Positions 1 to 6,712 of a stretch of 25,337 nt of DNA are shown piece after piece. The stretch is from Ottowia sp. Lineage in GTDB: Bacteria; Pseudomonadota; Gammaproteobacteria; Burkholderiales; Burkholderiaceae_C. Positions within the stretch are counted from its first letter, which is position 1. Every line of letters begins with the position of its first letter. Under the pieces are notes generated by a model, which worked only from the letters and a program-made list of their open reading frames with translations, was not told where the DNA came from and did not search any database. The position numbers were made by a program, and so were the translations under genes. The stretch is taken from NCBI GenBank assembly GCA_023228705.1, contig JALOAS010000040.1, positions 1 through 25,337 on the forward strand, read 5' to 3'.

Positions 1-92
1 CAGCATGATTTGCTATTTCTTTACTGTCAGGGACTTGCACCCTTTACTCCTTGCCGGTTTGTGCCGGCGCTCAGGGATTCTTTCTCAAGCTC

Positions 93-962
93 TCAGTCCA
101 GGCTGAATTCTATGGAAGGGGCCTGTCCCGAGCGGCTCAGGCGCTGCAGGGGGCGCAACGCGTGACCATAGATGACCTCGAACGTCAGCGTCAGCGGCGC
201 CCCTGGCGCCGGCCGCAGCGCCTGGTCCAGCGCCGCGTCCAGCCGCTTGCGCCAGGCCGGGGTGCGCAGCCCCGAAAAACGTTGCGGATGCAGGTTGCGC
301 CCCAGCCCGCGCAGCTCCTGCAGCAGCCGCGCAGGTGTCTCGAAGGTCAGCGTGATGTGCTCCATGTCCATGACCGGCTCGGCAAAGCCGATGCGGAAGA
401 GCTGGTCACCCCAGTCATGCATGTCGGTGAAGTCCGAGACCGGCGGCGGCCAGCCCATCGCCTCGTAGAGCGCCGCCAATTCACGCAGCGTATCGGGCCC
501 GAGGCAGGAAAACATGAGAAACCCGTCGGGGTCCAGCGCGTGCAGCCACGCGGACATGAGTGCGCGCGGATCGGCGCTGTGGTGCAGCAGCATGTTGGCC
601 CAGACCAGCTGGGAGCCGCCTTCGGGCGCGGCCGTGCCGCGCGCTGGCCGGGCGCGCTCATGCCCGCGACGCAGGCGCTGCCACCACTGCGGCGCACGGG
701 ACGCCGTGGTGGCAGCGCCTGACGGGGCTGCGGCCAGCTCGAAGCAGGTTGCCTGCGGGTAGCGCGCCGCGACCAGTGCGCGGGCGTGGCTTCCGTCTCC
801 CTCGGGCTCCCAGTGCACCCAGCGCTGCACCGGCAGCTGGATCCAGGACAGGCGCTCGGCCATGCGTCGCGCTACCTCCTCGTGCAGCCAGGGCGAATGC
901 AGGGCACGCTGTGCCAGCCAGCGGCCAGAGGCAACCGGGTCAATGGTGGGGGGTTCATCCAT
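93..962 (-). CDS. BioC-like SAM-dependent methyltransferase family protein
   Basis: 289-residue protein resembling the BioC-type methyltransferases (malonyl-ACP O-methyltransferase in biotin synthesis) of Burkholderiales. The C-terminal two thirds carry family-typical blocks: FSCLGPDTLREL, FTDMHDWGDQLFRIGFA, VMDMEHITLTFE, LRGLGRNLHPQRFSGLR and LTLTFEVIYGHALRP. The N-terminal part is odd. Where a class I methyltransferase has its glycine-rich SAM loop, this one has VHWEPEGDGSHARAL (about residues 48-62), with no GxGxG, although the later NMLLHH block (motif IV region) is present. So SAM binding is uncertain, and a role in biotin synthesis is inference; no other bio genes are in view. The ATG start at 962 fits the length. 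The gene is divergent from comF, a pairing I recall as common in Comamonadaceae. No clear ribosome binding site. Confidence 0.8.
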   Translation of the reverse strand: MDEPPTIDPVASGRWLAQRALHSPWLHEEVARRMAERLSWIQLPVQRWVHWEPEGDGSHARALVAARYPQATCFELAAAPSGAATTASRAPQWWQRLRRGHERARPARGTAAPEGGSQLVWANMLLHHSADPRALMSAWLHALDPDGFLMFSCLGPDTLRELAALYEAMGWPPPVSDFTDMHDWGDQLFRIGFAEPVMDMEHITLTFETPARLLQELRGLGRNLHPQRFSGLRTPAWRKRLDAALDQALRPAPGAPLTLTFEVIYGHALRPLQRLSRSGQAPSIEFSLD

Positions 963-1192
963 GGCGGGAGCAGGACAGGATCATGGCAGTCGTGGCCGCG
1001 AGCAGCGCCGCGGCAAAAAATCGGGAAGGGCGACACCGCCGCTGGCAAGGCGTGCGGGCTCCGGCATGTGGCGGCAGCCATCGCCCGGCTCCGGCGCGTT
1101 CGGCCCCGCGTGCAGCAGCGGCGCACCGCAGCAGCGCGGCGATTGGCAGCGGCGTTGCCAATCACGTCCCGCCGTGCCAGACTCAACCCGAT
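963..1192. other. Divergent intergenic region with an 8-bp dyad
   Basis: The 230 bases between the start codons of the BioC-like gene and comF hold no supported gene. The main feature is a perfect dyad at 1141-1163: GATTGGCA, 7-base spacer, TGCCAATC. It lies 30 bases upstream of comF and could be an operator or an RNA hairpin in the comF leader. No convincing -35/-10 pair was seen on either strand. Confidence 0.5.
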
Positions 1193-1882
1193 ATGCTGAC
1201 ACAAATCGCATCCCCGCACCGCTGGCCCAGCCAATGCCTGGTCTGCCACAGCTGGCCGGCACGAACGATTTGCAGCGCCTGCGTTGCGCGTTTTGACCGG
1301 GTCGTGCCGCGCTGCCAGGGCTGTGCCGTGTCGGTGCCTGCCGGGACAGGCCGCTGCGGCGCCTGCCTGACGCAGCCGCCGGCGATGGACGGCTGCCTGG
1401 CCGCCCTGTCGTATGAATGGCCCTGGAGCCTGTGCGTGGGCCGCCTGAAGTTCCGTGAAGACGTCAGCCTGGGCCGCACGCTGGCGCAACTCATGCGCAG
1501 CAAGCTGGAACTGGCACGGGCCCTGGGGCGCGCACACTGGGTCCTGCCCGTCCCGTCAAGCGATGAGCGCCTGGGCGCACGCGGCTACAATCCGGCGCAG
1601 CTTCTGGCGCATGCGCTGGCGGGCAGGCGCTGCCGCCACGACCTGGTGCTGCGCGTGGGCCAGCCGGCGCCGCAGCGCGGCCTCACGCGGGCCGAGCGCC
1701 TGAAAAATCCGCGCGGCACGTTCCAGGTGGCGCCTGGCGCAGCGGCGGTGCTGCATGGCAAGCGGCTGGTCCTGGTCGACGATGTCATGACCACGGGCGC
1801 CACGCTCAACGAACTGGCCAGAACGCTCAAGAACGCCGGTGCGGCCGAGGTGATCGGCCTGGTCCTGGCGCGCGATGACTGA
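1193..1882 (+). CDS. comF: ComF family protein (phosphoribosyltransferase-like)
   Basis: 229-residue protein of the ComF/GntX family. The N-terminus holds cysteine pairs of a zinc-ribbon type: CLVC, then CSAC, CQGC and CGAC, within about the first 70 residues. The C-terminus is a type I phosphoribosyltransferase fold with the PRPP-binding signature LVDDVMTTGATLNE near residue 195. Between them sit the family blocks LKFRED, VLPVPSS, RGYNPAQLLA and QRGLTRAERLKN. ComF proteins are needed for DNA uptake in naturally competent bacteria; the biochemical activity is not settled, and a general role in DNA handling is possible. The ATG at 1193 places the zinc motif at a normal distance from the N-terminus, whereas the open frame extends much further upstream without similarity. 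trmL follows 70 bases later, or overlaps if its alternative start is used. Confidence 0.93.
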   Translation: MLTQIASPHRWPSQCLVCHSWPARTICSACVARFDRVVPRCQGCAVSVPAGTGRCGACLTQPPAMDGCLAALSYEWPWSLCVGRLKFREDVSLGRTLAQLMRSKLELARALGRAHWVLPVPSSDERLGARGYNPAQLLAHALAGRRCRHDLVLRVGQPAPQRGLTRAERLKNPRGTFQVAPGAAAVLHGKRLVLVDDVMTTGATLNELARTLKNAGAAEVIGLVLARDD

Positions 1883-1952
1883 CCGCCCGGGGCTGGCGCT
1901 GCAGCCGCGCCACAACCGAGAAGCCGCACCACCGCCCGTTCCCCCGCCCGCC

Positions 1953-2423
1953 ATGTTCCACATCGTCATCGTCGAACCCAGGATTCCGCCCAACACGGGC
2001 AATGTCATCCGTCTTGCGGCCAACACGGGTTGCGACCTGCACCTGATCGAGCCGCTGGGGTTTTCCATGGACGACAGGCAGCTGCGGCGGGCCGGGCTGG
2101 ACTACCACGAATACGCCAGCGTGCGCGTGCACGCGAGCTGGCCGGCCTTTGTCGCAAGCGAGATGCCCGACAGCGCCCGCCTGTTTGCGATGACGACGCG
2201 CGGCACGCGCTCGGTTTTTGCGATCCGCTTCCAGCCTGGCGACTGGCTGGTCTTCGGTTCCGAAACAGGCGATTTGTCCGAAACGCTGCGGGGACGCGTT
2301 GCCGGCAGGCAGCAGCTGCGCCTGCCCATGCGCCCCGCGCAGCGCAGCCTCAACCTCTCCAATGCGGTGGCGGTCTGCGTGTTTGAAGCCTGGCGCCAGA
2401 ACGGCTTTCACGGCGCCTGCTGA
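1953..2423 (+). CDS. trmL: tRNA (cytidine(34)-2'-O)-methyltransferase TrmL
   Basis: 156-residue SPOUT-class methyltransferase that 2'-O-methylates the wobble nucleotide of certain leucine tRNAs using SAM. Family hallmarks run the whole length: FHIVIVEPRIPPNTGNVIRL at the N-terminus, LHLIEPLGFSMDD, the FGSETGDL loop, and the C-terminal knot segment LPMRPAQRSLNLSNAVAV. Length matches the family. The start is chosen at MFHIVIV because that is where the conserved domain begins, but no Shine-Dalgarno sequence precedes it. An in-frame ATG at 1875 overlaps the comF stop and would add 26 unconserved, proline-rich residues; translational coupling from there cannot be excluded. Convergent with the MaoC gene, 35 bases away. 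Confidence 0.93.
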   Translation: MFHIVIVEPRIPPNTGNVIRLAANTGCDLHLIEPLGFSMDDRQLRRAGLDYHEYASVRVHASWPAFVASEMPDSARLFAMTTRGTRSVFAIRFQPGDWLVFGSETGDLSETLRGRVAGRQQLRLPMRPAQRSLNLSNAVAVCVFEAWRQNGFHGAC

Positions 2424-2458
2424 AGCGCCGCACCCACGATACCCGCAGGAGCGCTGGG

Positions 2459-2938
2459 TCAGGTGCCTTTCCCGCCCCCGGAAATGTAGTAGCGGGCGAG
2501 TGACTCGGCCACGCAAACGGGTTTGTCATGGCCTTCACGCTCGATGACATTGTGCCAGGTCAACTGCTGACCACCGTTCACCGGTGATGCCGCCAGCAGC
2601 CCCATGTGCATGCGCAGCCGACTGCCAACTGGCACGGGAGCAGTAAAACGCACCTTGTTAAGCCCGTAGTTGATTCCCATCTCCACGTCCTTGACGTGCA
2701 GTGTGCGTCGCGAAAAACCCGCAATCAGCGACAAAGTCAGGAAACCATGCGCAATCGTGCAGCCAAAAGGCCCGTTGGCTGCACGCCCGGCGTCCACGTG
2801 TATCCACTGGTGGTCCTCGGTGGCTTCGGCAAAACGATCAATGCGCTGCTGGGTGATGGTGAGCCAGTTGGAAACACAGATCTCTCGGCCCACGCACGCG
2901 ATCAGATCGGCCAGCGTCTCAAACGTTCTCATGTTCAT
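2459..2938 (-). CDS. MaoC family (R)-enoyl-CoA hydratase-like protein
   Basis: 159-residue single hot-dog domain protein of the MaoC/NodN type, which hydrates trans-2-enoyl-CoA thioesters to (R)-3-hydroxyacyl-CoA. The catalytic region reads FAEATEDHQWIHVDAGRA (residues 36-53). Asp42 and His47 are the expected catalytic pair, although the usual Gly before the Asp is Glu here. IAHGFLTLSLI and the later YGLNKVRFTAPVPVGSRLR follow family spacing. It could act in fatty-acid or polyhydroxyalkanoate metabolism; the substrate cannot be read from sequence. A GGAG ribosome binding site lies just upstream of the ATG at 2938; a second in-frame ATG two codons on is an alternative start. It follows the ParA gene by 33 bases, so the two are probably co-transcribed. 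Confidence 0.9.
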   Translation of the reverse strand: MNMRTFETLADLIACVGREICVSNWLTITQQRIDRFAEATEDHQWIHVDAGRAANGPFGCTIAHGFLTLSLIAGFSRRTLHVKDVEMGINYGLNKVRFTAPVPVGSRLRMHMGLLAASPVNGGQQLTWHNVIEREGHDKPVCVAESLARYYISGGGKGT

Positions 2939-2971
2939 GCTGCTCCGGCTCCATGGCGTGAGCCGGCACGC

Positions 2972-3598
2972 TCAACTCCCAATCTGATCAATCCACTGGC
3001 CCAGCGGCTGCCACTGTGCCAGGTCCTTGCGCACGCGACTGGGCGCGCCGTCAAAGATGGACAGGCCGCGTGCGGCCAGCTGCACGTAATTTTGCGTTTG
3101 CCGCAGCAGGGCCACCGTGGGCGGCGCCAGTTCCTGCAGAAAGGCCTGAAGCTGCCCGGCAGCCTGCGTCCGCGCGTCCACGCGCATGCCCACCAGCCCG
3201 ATGCTGAACGAGCGGTAGCCCTGCATTTCCTGCAGCACGTCGATGAAATCCGATGTGGCCGTCATGTCAAACAGGCCCGGCTGCAGCGGCACCAGCACGG
3301 CATCGGCAACGCGCACGGCGCTGCGCAAGCGCCCGCTGTCCAGCCCTGCCGGCGTGTCAAGCACGGCGTGGCGCGTCTCGTCGGATGGCCGCACGATGTA
3401 GTGCGGACGCACCGGCCAGAGCTCGATTTGCGGCAGGTGCGCGGGGCGCTGTTGCAGCCACCACTGCGTGGATTGCTGCGGATCCACGTCGCCCAGCAGG
3501 GGGATGCGACCCGCGCTGGCCCAGTAGCCGGCCACGTTGGTGGCCAGCGTTGACTTTCCGACCCCGCCCTTCGGGCTGGCGATGATGACTACCGGCAC
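2972..3598 (-). CDS. ParA family P-loop ATPase, orphan
   Basis: 208-residue deviant Walker-A ATPase of the ParA/MinD superfamily. The N-terminus holds KGGVGKST (residues 10-17), the second signature GDVDPQQST (about 39-47) and the Walker B-like VLDTPAGLDS. Such proteins cycle between ATP-bound dimers and ADP monomers and position DNA or protein cargo. No ParB-like gene or parS-like cluster is adjacent, so this is not an obvious chromosome-partition locus; the single-domain size matches the many orphan ParAs of Burkholderiales. Start is GTG at 3598, with GGGGAG correctly spaced upstream. It is the first gene of a likely two-gene unit with the MaoC protein, which gives no clue to its cargo. Divergent from the DUF1841 gene. 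Confidence 0.9.
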   Translation of the reverse strand: MPVVIIASPKGGVGKSTLATNVAGYWASAGRIPLLGDVDPQQSTQWWLQQRPAHLPQIELWPVRPHYIVRPSDETRHAVLDTPAGLDSGRLRSAVRVADAVLVPLQPGLFDMTATSDFIDVLQEMQGYRSFSIGLVGMRVDARTQAAGQLQAFLQELAPPTVALLRQTQNYVQLAARGLSIFDGAPSRVRKDLAQWQPLGQWIDQIGS

Positions 3599-3777
3599 GG
3601 CAGGCTCCCCGGTTTCTTGCCTCTGGACACGCTGTCGCCGGCTGCGCCTGACGCCAGCAAGAAAGACCCTATTGTGCTTGATTGCCGATGCGGCCTGCGC
3701 GTACCCGGCCGGAGGTTGTCACTCTTGCGCCCGGGACGGGCTGCAGGACGGCGCCTGGCGTGCTACGCTCACGTTCC
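3599..3777. other. Divergent intergenic region, ParA / DUF1841
   Basis: No gene is supported here. On the plus strand a -10-like TACGCT (3764-3769) lies 8 bases before the DUF1841 ATG, which would leave almost no 5' untranslated region. No good -35 accompanies it (CTGCAG at a 17-base spacing), so it is only a weak candidate. Confidence 0.3.
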
Positions 3778-4212
3778 ATGTTTGCACCCACACAACAGGA
3801 AGTCCGGCGCTTTTTCTGCGGCGCCTGGGCCAAGCACCAGGCCGGCGAACCCATGGAACCCATGGAAACGCTGGCGGCCGGATGGGTCGCCGAGCACCCC
3901 GAGTGGCACGGGATCCTGGACGACGTGGACCGCGCGCTGCAAGCCGATTTTGGCGAGGGAAACGTGGGGGCCAACCCGTTCCTGCACCTGTCCATGCACC
4001 TGTCGATCAGCGAACAGTGCAGCATAGACCAGCCACCGGGCATACGGCAGGCGGTTGAGTTGCTGACGCGGCGGCTGGGCGACCTGCATGCGGCGCACCA
4101 CGAGGTCATGGATTGCCTGGGACTGATGCTGTCCGACGCGCAAGCCAGCGGCGGCGAACCCGACGGCGCGGCGTACCTGGCCTGCGTACAGCGCCGCGCC
4201 ACCAGCGACTGA
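3778..4212 (+). CDS. DUF1841 family protein
   Basis: 144-residue soluble protein of the DUF1841 family, widespread in beta- and gammaproteobacteria and of unknown function. Recognisable blocks are FAPTQQEVRRFFCGAW, the central NPFLHLSMHLSISEQCSID followed by QPPGIRQA, and HEVMDCLGLMLSDAQ. The conserved HLSMHLSI/EQ and HHEVMDCLG histidines look like a possible helical ligand-binding core, but this is inference. ATG 3778 is chosen because the family starts at this Met-Phe. No signal peptide or membrane segment. Convergent with the cytochrome c4 gene, whose stop lies 31 bases downstream. Confidence 0.9.
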   Translation: MFAPTQQEVRRFFCGAWAKHQAGEPMEPMETLAAGWVAEHPEWHGILDDVDRALQADFGEGNVGANPFLHLSMHLSISEQCSIDQPPGIRQAVELLTRRLGDLHAAHHEVMDCLGLMLSDAQASGGEPDGAAYLACVQRRATSD

Positions 4213-4243
4213 GCGCCAGCGCGGGCGGCGGCTCAACCGGGCA

Positions 4244-4912
4244 TCAGCGAAAGCGCGGGCCCTCGACCGTCTTGATCTCGCCGGGCAGCGAAGCGATGTA
4301 GCCGGCAATGGCCTTGAGCTCGGGGTTGGAGAACTGCTTGACCTGCGCCGCCATGATCGGATTGCCACGGCCCCAGGTGGCATGGCTGTCGTCCTTGTAC
4401 GCCTTGAGCGCGACAAACAGATAGTCCCCGTATTGGCCCGCAAGCTTGGGGTAGCTCGGATCGATCGACGTGGAATAGTTCTCGCCGTGGCAGGCTACGC
4501 AGCCGCCCTTGCTCAGCAACTCGGCCACGGTGCTGCTGGCCTTGCGCGGCTGCTCCGGCAGGTCGGCGTCGGACTTGCCCAGCTGCTCGTAATAGGCGGC
4601 CACGTCGGCCATGTCCTGCTCCGACATGGTGTGCGCAATGCCTTCCATGCTCGGATGCTTGCGCTCGCGCTTGGCGTAGCCCTCCAGCGCGGACACCAGA
4701 TAAGCCGCGTTCTGCCCCGCGATCTTCGGGACCCGATAGACTTGCGGAAACGCCGTCTTGTAGTCGGTGATCCCGTGGCAGCCGACGCACATGGCCACCT
4801 TGTCTGCGCCCGCGTCGGGGTCGCCAACGACATCCTGGGCATGAACGGGCAAAATCGCCAGCGCAAGAGCACCGGCAACGGCGGCGAACATGGGGGACAG
4901 GGTCAGCTTCAT
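4244..4912 (-). CDS. Diheme cytochrome c4-type protein
   Basis: 222-residue periplasmic diheme c-type cytochrome. A Sec signal peptide (residues 1-26, ending PVHAQ) precedes two homologous domains, each with one heme site: CVGCH (42-46) and CVACH (138-142). Candidate axial methionines lie in HPSMEGIAHTM and GNPIMAAQ. The two-domain layout, the PKIAGQ and PKLAGQY repeats and the length match cytochrome c4, which passes electrons to terminal oxidases (cbb3 type in relatives). No oxidase or cytochrome maturation genes are adjacent. ATG 4912 gives a normal signal peptide; no Shine-Dalgarno is evident. Divergent from moxR across 112 bases. Confidence 0.95.
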   Translation of the reverse strand: MKLTLSPMFAAVAGALALAILPVHAQDVVGDPDAGADKVAMCVGCHGITDYKTAFPQVYRVPKIAGQNAAYLVSALEGYAKRERKHPSMEGIAHTMSEQDMADVAAYYEQLGKSDADLPEQPRKASSTVAELLSKGGCVACHGENYSTSIDPSYPKLAGQYGDYLFVALKAYKDDSHATWGRGNPIMAAQVKQFSNPELKAIAGYIASLPGEIKTVEGPRFR

Positions 4913-4932
4913 TTCACGTGCACAATCAAGGT

Positions 4933-4961
4933 TTATGAATCAGATCGTACACGGATTGTAA
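4933..4961 (-). promoter_or_regulatory. Possible sigma-70 promoter for cytochrome c4
   Basis: Read on the minus strand, TTACAA (4956-4961) and CATAAA (4933-4938) are separated by exactly 17 bases and would start transcription about 14 bases before the cytochrome ATG. Each hexamer is an imperfect match. A TGTAAT (4957-4962, plus strand) overlapping the same region could serve moxR, so the divergent promoters may overlap. Confidence 0.35.
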
Positions 4962-5024
4962 TCACGCTTGCGCGCCGCCCCGTGTTCCCATGTCCTCCCC
5001 TGTTTACTCCAACGCTTTGCCGAC

Positions 5025-5867
5025 ATGAAATTCAAAGGTACCGATACTTACGTTGCAACCCAGGATTTGATGCTTGCCGTCAATGCCTCGATCACGCTGG
5101 GTCGCCCGCTGCTGGTCAAGGGCGAACCGGGAACCGGCAAGACCATGCTGGCCGAGGAAGTGGCGCAGGCGCTGGGTGTGCCGCTGCTGCAGTGGCACGT
5201 CAAGTCAACGACCAAGGCGCAGCAGGGCCTGTACGAATACGACGCGGTCAACCGCCTGCGCGACAGCCAGCTGGGCGACGACCGCGTCAAGGACATCCGC
5301 AACTACATCGTCCAGGGCGTGCTGTGGCAGGCATTTGCCGCAGAAGAGCCGGTGGCGCTGCTGATCGACGAGATCGACAAGGCCGACATCGAATTCCCCA
5401 ACGACCTGCTGCAGGAGCTGGACCGGATGGAATTCCACTGCTACGAGACGCGCGAGACCATCCGCGCCAAGACGCGGCCCATCGTGTTCATCACCTCCAA
5501 CAACGAAAAAGAGCTGCCCGACGCGTTCCTGCGCCGCTGCTTCTTCCACTACATCCGGTTTCCGGACCCGGAGACCATGCAGCAGATCGTCGACGTGCAC
5601 TTCCCCGACCTGAAAAAGGACCTGCTCTCAGCAGCGATGAAGGTGTTCTACCAGGTGCGCGACCTGCCCGGCCTGAAGAAGAAGCCGTCGACCAGCGAGC
5701 TGCTGGACTGGCTCAAGCTGCTGCTGGCCGAGGACATCCCGGTGGAAGCGCTGCACAGCCAGGACGACAAGGTGTCGGTGCCGCCACTGGTCGGCGCGCT
5801 GCTCAAGAACGAGCAGGACACCACGCTGTTCGAGAAACTGGTGTACATGAACCAGCGCCATCGCTGA
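5025..5867 (+). CDS. MoxR-family AAA+ ATPase
   Basis: 280-residue AAA+ ATPase of the MoxR group. Walker A GEPGTGKT is at residues 33-40, Walker B LLIDEIDKAD at 112-121, and sensor 1 FITSNNEKELPDAFLRRC at 155-172, followed by a C-terminal helical lid. MoxR ATPases act as chaperones that, with VWA-domain partners, insert metals or assemble and activate protein complexes. The expected VWA partner is encoded three genes downstream in the same operon. ATG 5025 starts the conserved FKGTDTYVATQD segment; the frame remains open upstream but is unlike the family. No Shine-Dalgarno is visible. The target of this MoxR-VWA pair cannot be deduced from the window. Confidence 0.95.
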   Translation: MKFKGTDTYVATQDLMLAVNASITLGRPLLVKGEPGTGKTMLAEEVAQALGVPLLQWHVKSTTKAQQGLYEYDAVNRLRDSQLGDDRVKDIRNYIVQGVLWQAFAAEEPVALLIDEIDKADIEFPNDLLQELDRMEFHCYETRETIRAKTRPIVFITSNNEKELPDAFLRRCFFHYIRFPDPETMQQIVDVHFPDLKKDLLSAAMKVFYQVRDLPGLKKKPSTSELLDWLKLLLAEDIPVEALHSQDDKVSVPPLVGALLKNEQDTTLFEKLVYMNQRHR

Positions 5868-5882
5868 ACACGGGCCCACCGC

Positions 5883-6086
5883 ATGCGCGCTTTCATCCTT
5901 GTCATCGGACTGGCCAGCGGCGCCGTCGTCGGGCTGGCGCTGGCACACTGGCTGGGCTTTGTCCTGCTGGGTCCGGCCGGAGCCGGCGGCAGCGCCGTGG
6001 CTGCCGCAGCCGGTGGACTGGGTGGCGGCATCGGCCTGGCGCTGGCACGCGGCAGCAACGCCCGCGGAAGCGGCAAGGACCGGTGA
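5883..6086 (+). CDS. Small two-segment membrane protein
   Basis: 67-residue protein not assigned to a family. It has two hydrophobic stretches: about residues 4-30 (FILVIGLASGAVVGLALA onward) and a glycine/alanine-rich one at about 33-55 (GAGGSAVAAAAGGLGGGIG). A short basic tail, ARGSNARGSGKDR, follows. This suggests a small inner-membrane protein with both ends on the same side. It starts 15 bases after the moxR stop, and its TGA overlaps the ATG of the next gene by one base, so it is embedded in the operon and probably translated by coupling. It could be a membrane anchor or accessory of the MoxR-VWA system, but that rests on position alone. Confidence 0.7.
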   Translation: MRAFILVIGLASGAVVGLALAHWLGFVLLGPAGAGGSAVAAAAGGLGGGIGLALARGSNARGSGKDR

Positions 6087-6712
6087 TGGCCTTTGTTGAC
6101 CCGGTCACGTTGCACAAGAACGGCATCCGCCTGGAGCCGCTGGCGCTGGCGCACGAATCGGGGCTGGCCGCTGCCGCCGCCGATGGCAAGCTGTGGCAAC
6201 TGCGCGTGACCAGCGTCCCGGCGCCGCAGGAGACGCGCAGCTACATAGAACACGCGCTGGCCATGCGCGACGCCGGCAGCCGGCTGGCGTTTGCCGTGCT
6301 TGACGACGCCAGCGGCCGCGTGCTGGGCAGCACCAGCTACCACGACATCCTGCCGGCGGTGCGGCGCGTCGAGATTGGCCACACCTGGTACGCCAGGAGC
6401 GTGCAGCGCAGCCACGTCAACACCACGTGCAAGCTCATGCTGCTGCAGCATGCGTTCGAGACGCTGGGCTGCGGCGTCGTGGGCTGGCGCACCGACAATT
6501 TCAACCTCGTATCACAGCGGGCCATAGCGCGGCTGGGCGCCAGGAAGGACGGGGTGATCCGGCACCATGCGCCACGCCGTGACGGCACCGTGCGTGATAC
6601 GGTCATGTACAGCGTCATCGCCGGCGAATGGCCGGAAGTCAAGGCCCACTTGCAGGACCTGCTGCGGCAACATGCCAACCGCGGGCAACAACCGGGTTTA
6701 CTGTCATGCTGA
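6086..6712 (+). CDS. GNAT family N-acetyltransferase (RimJ/RimL-like)
   Basis: 208-residue acetyltransferase of the GNAT fold, RimJ/RimL-like subgroup, which transfers acetyl from acetyl-CoA to amino groups. Visible blocks are IRLEPLALAHESGLAAA, FAVLDDASGRVLGSTSYHDI, VEIGHTWYARSVQRSHVNT (beta-4 and the CoA-binding loop) and the C-terminal VGWRTDNFNLVSQRAIARLG characteristic of the group. The substrate is unknown. Start ATG 6086 overlaps the preceding stop by one base, and its own 3' end overlaps the VWA gene by seven bases, so it is an integral operon member. Acetylation of a MoxR-VWA client is conceivable but unsupported. Confidence 0.9.
   Translation: MAFVDPVTLHKNGIRLEPLALAHESGLAAAAADGKLWQLRVTSVPAPQETRSYIEHALAMRDAGSRLAFAVLDDASGRVLGSTSYHDILPAVRRVEIGHTWYARSVQRSHVNTTCKLMLLQHAFETLGCGVVGWRTDNFNLVSQRAIARLGARKDGVIRHHAPRRDGTVRDTVMYSVIAGEWPEVKAHLQDLLRQHANRGQQPGLLSC

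Noticed and set aside
30..68. Minus-strand AGGGTGCAAGTCCCT and neighbouring GCCGG/CCGGC stem at the left edge, resembling a tRNA T arm or group II intron piece
   Set aside because: Only four pairs with no acceptor, D or anticodon arms, and no intron domain V. Not enough sequence remains at the edge.
1144..1158. Possible sigma-54 promoter upstream of comF (TGGCAGC-N4-TTGC)
   Set aside because: The -24/-12 spacing fits, but the sequence is fully explained as half of a perfect dyad. The similar site near tamA is in decayed DNA, and no activator site or typical sigma-54 target is present.
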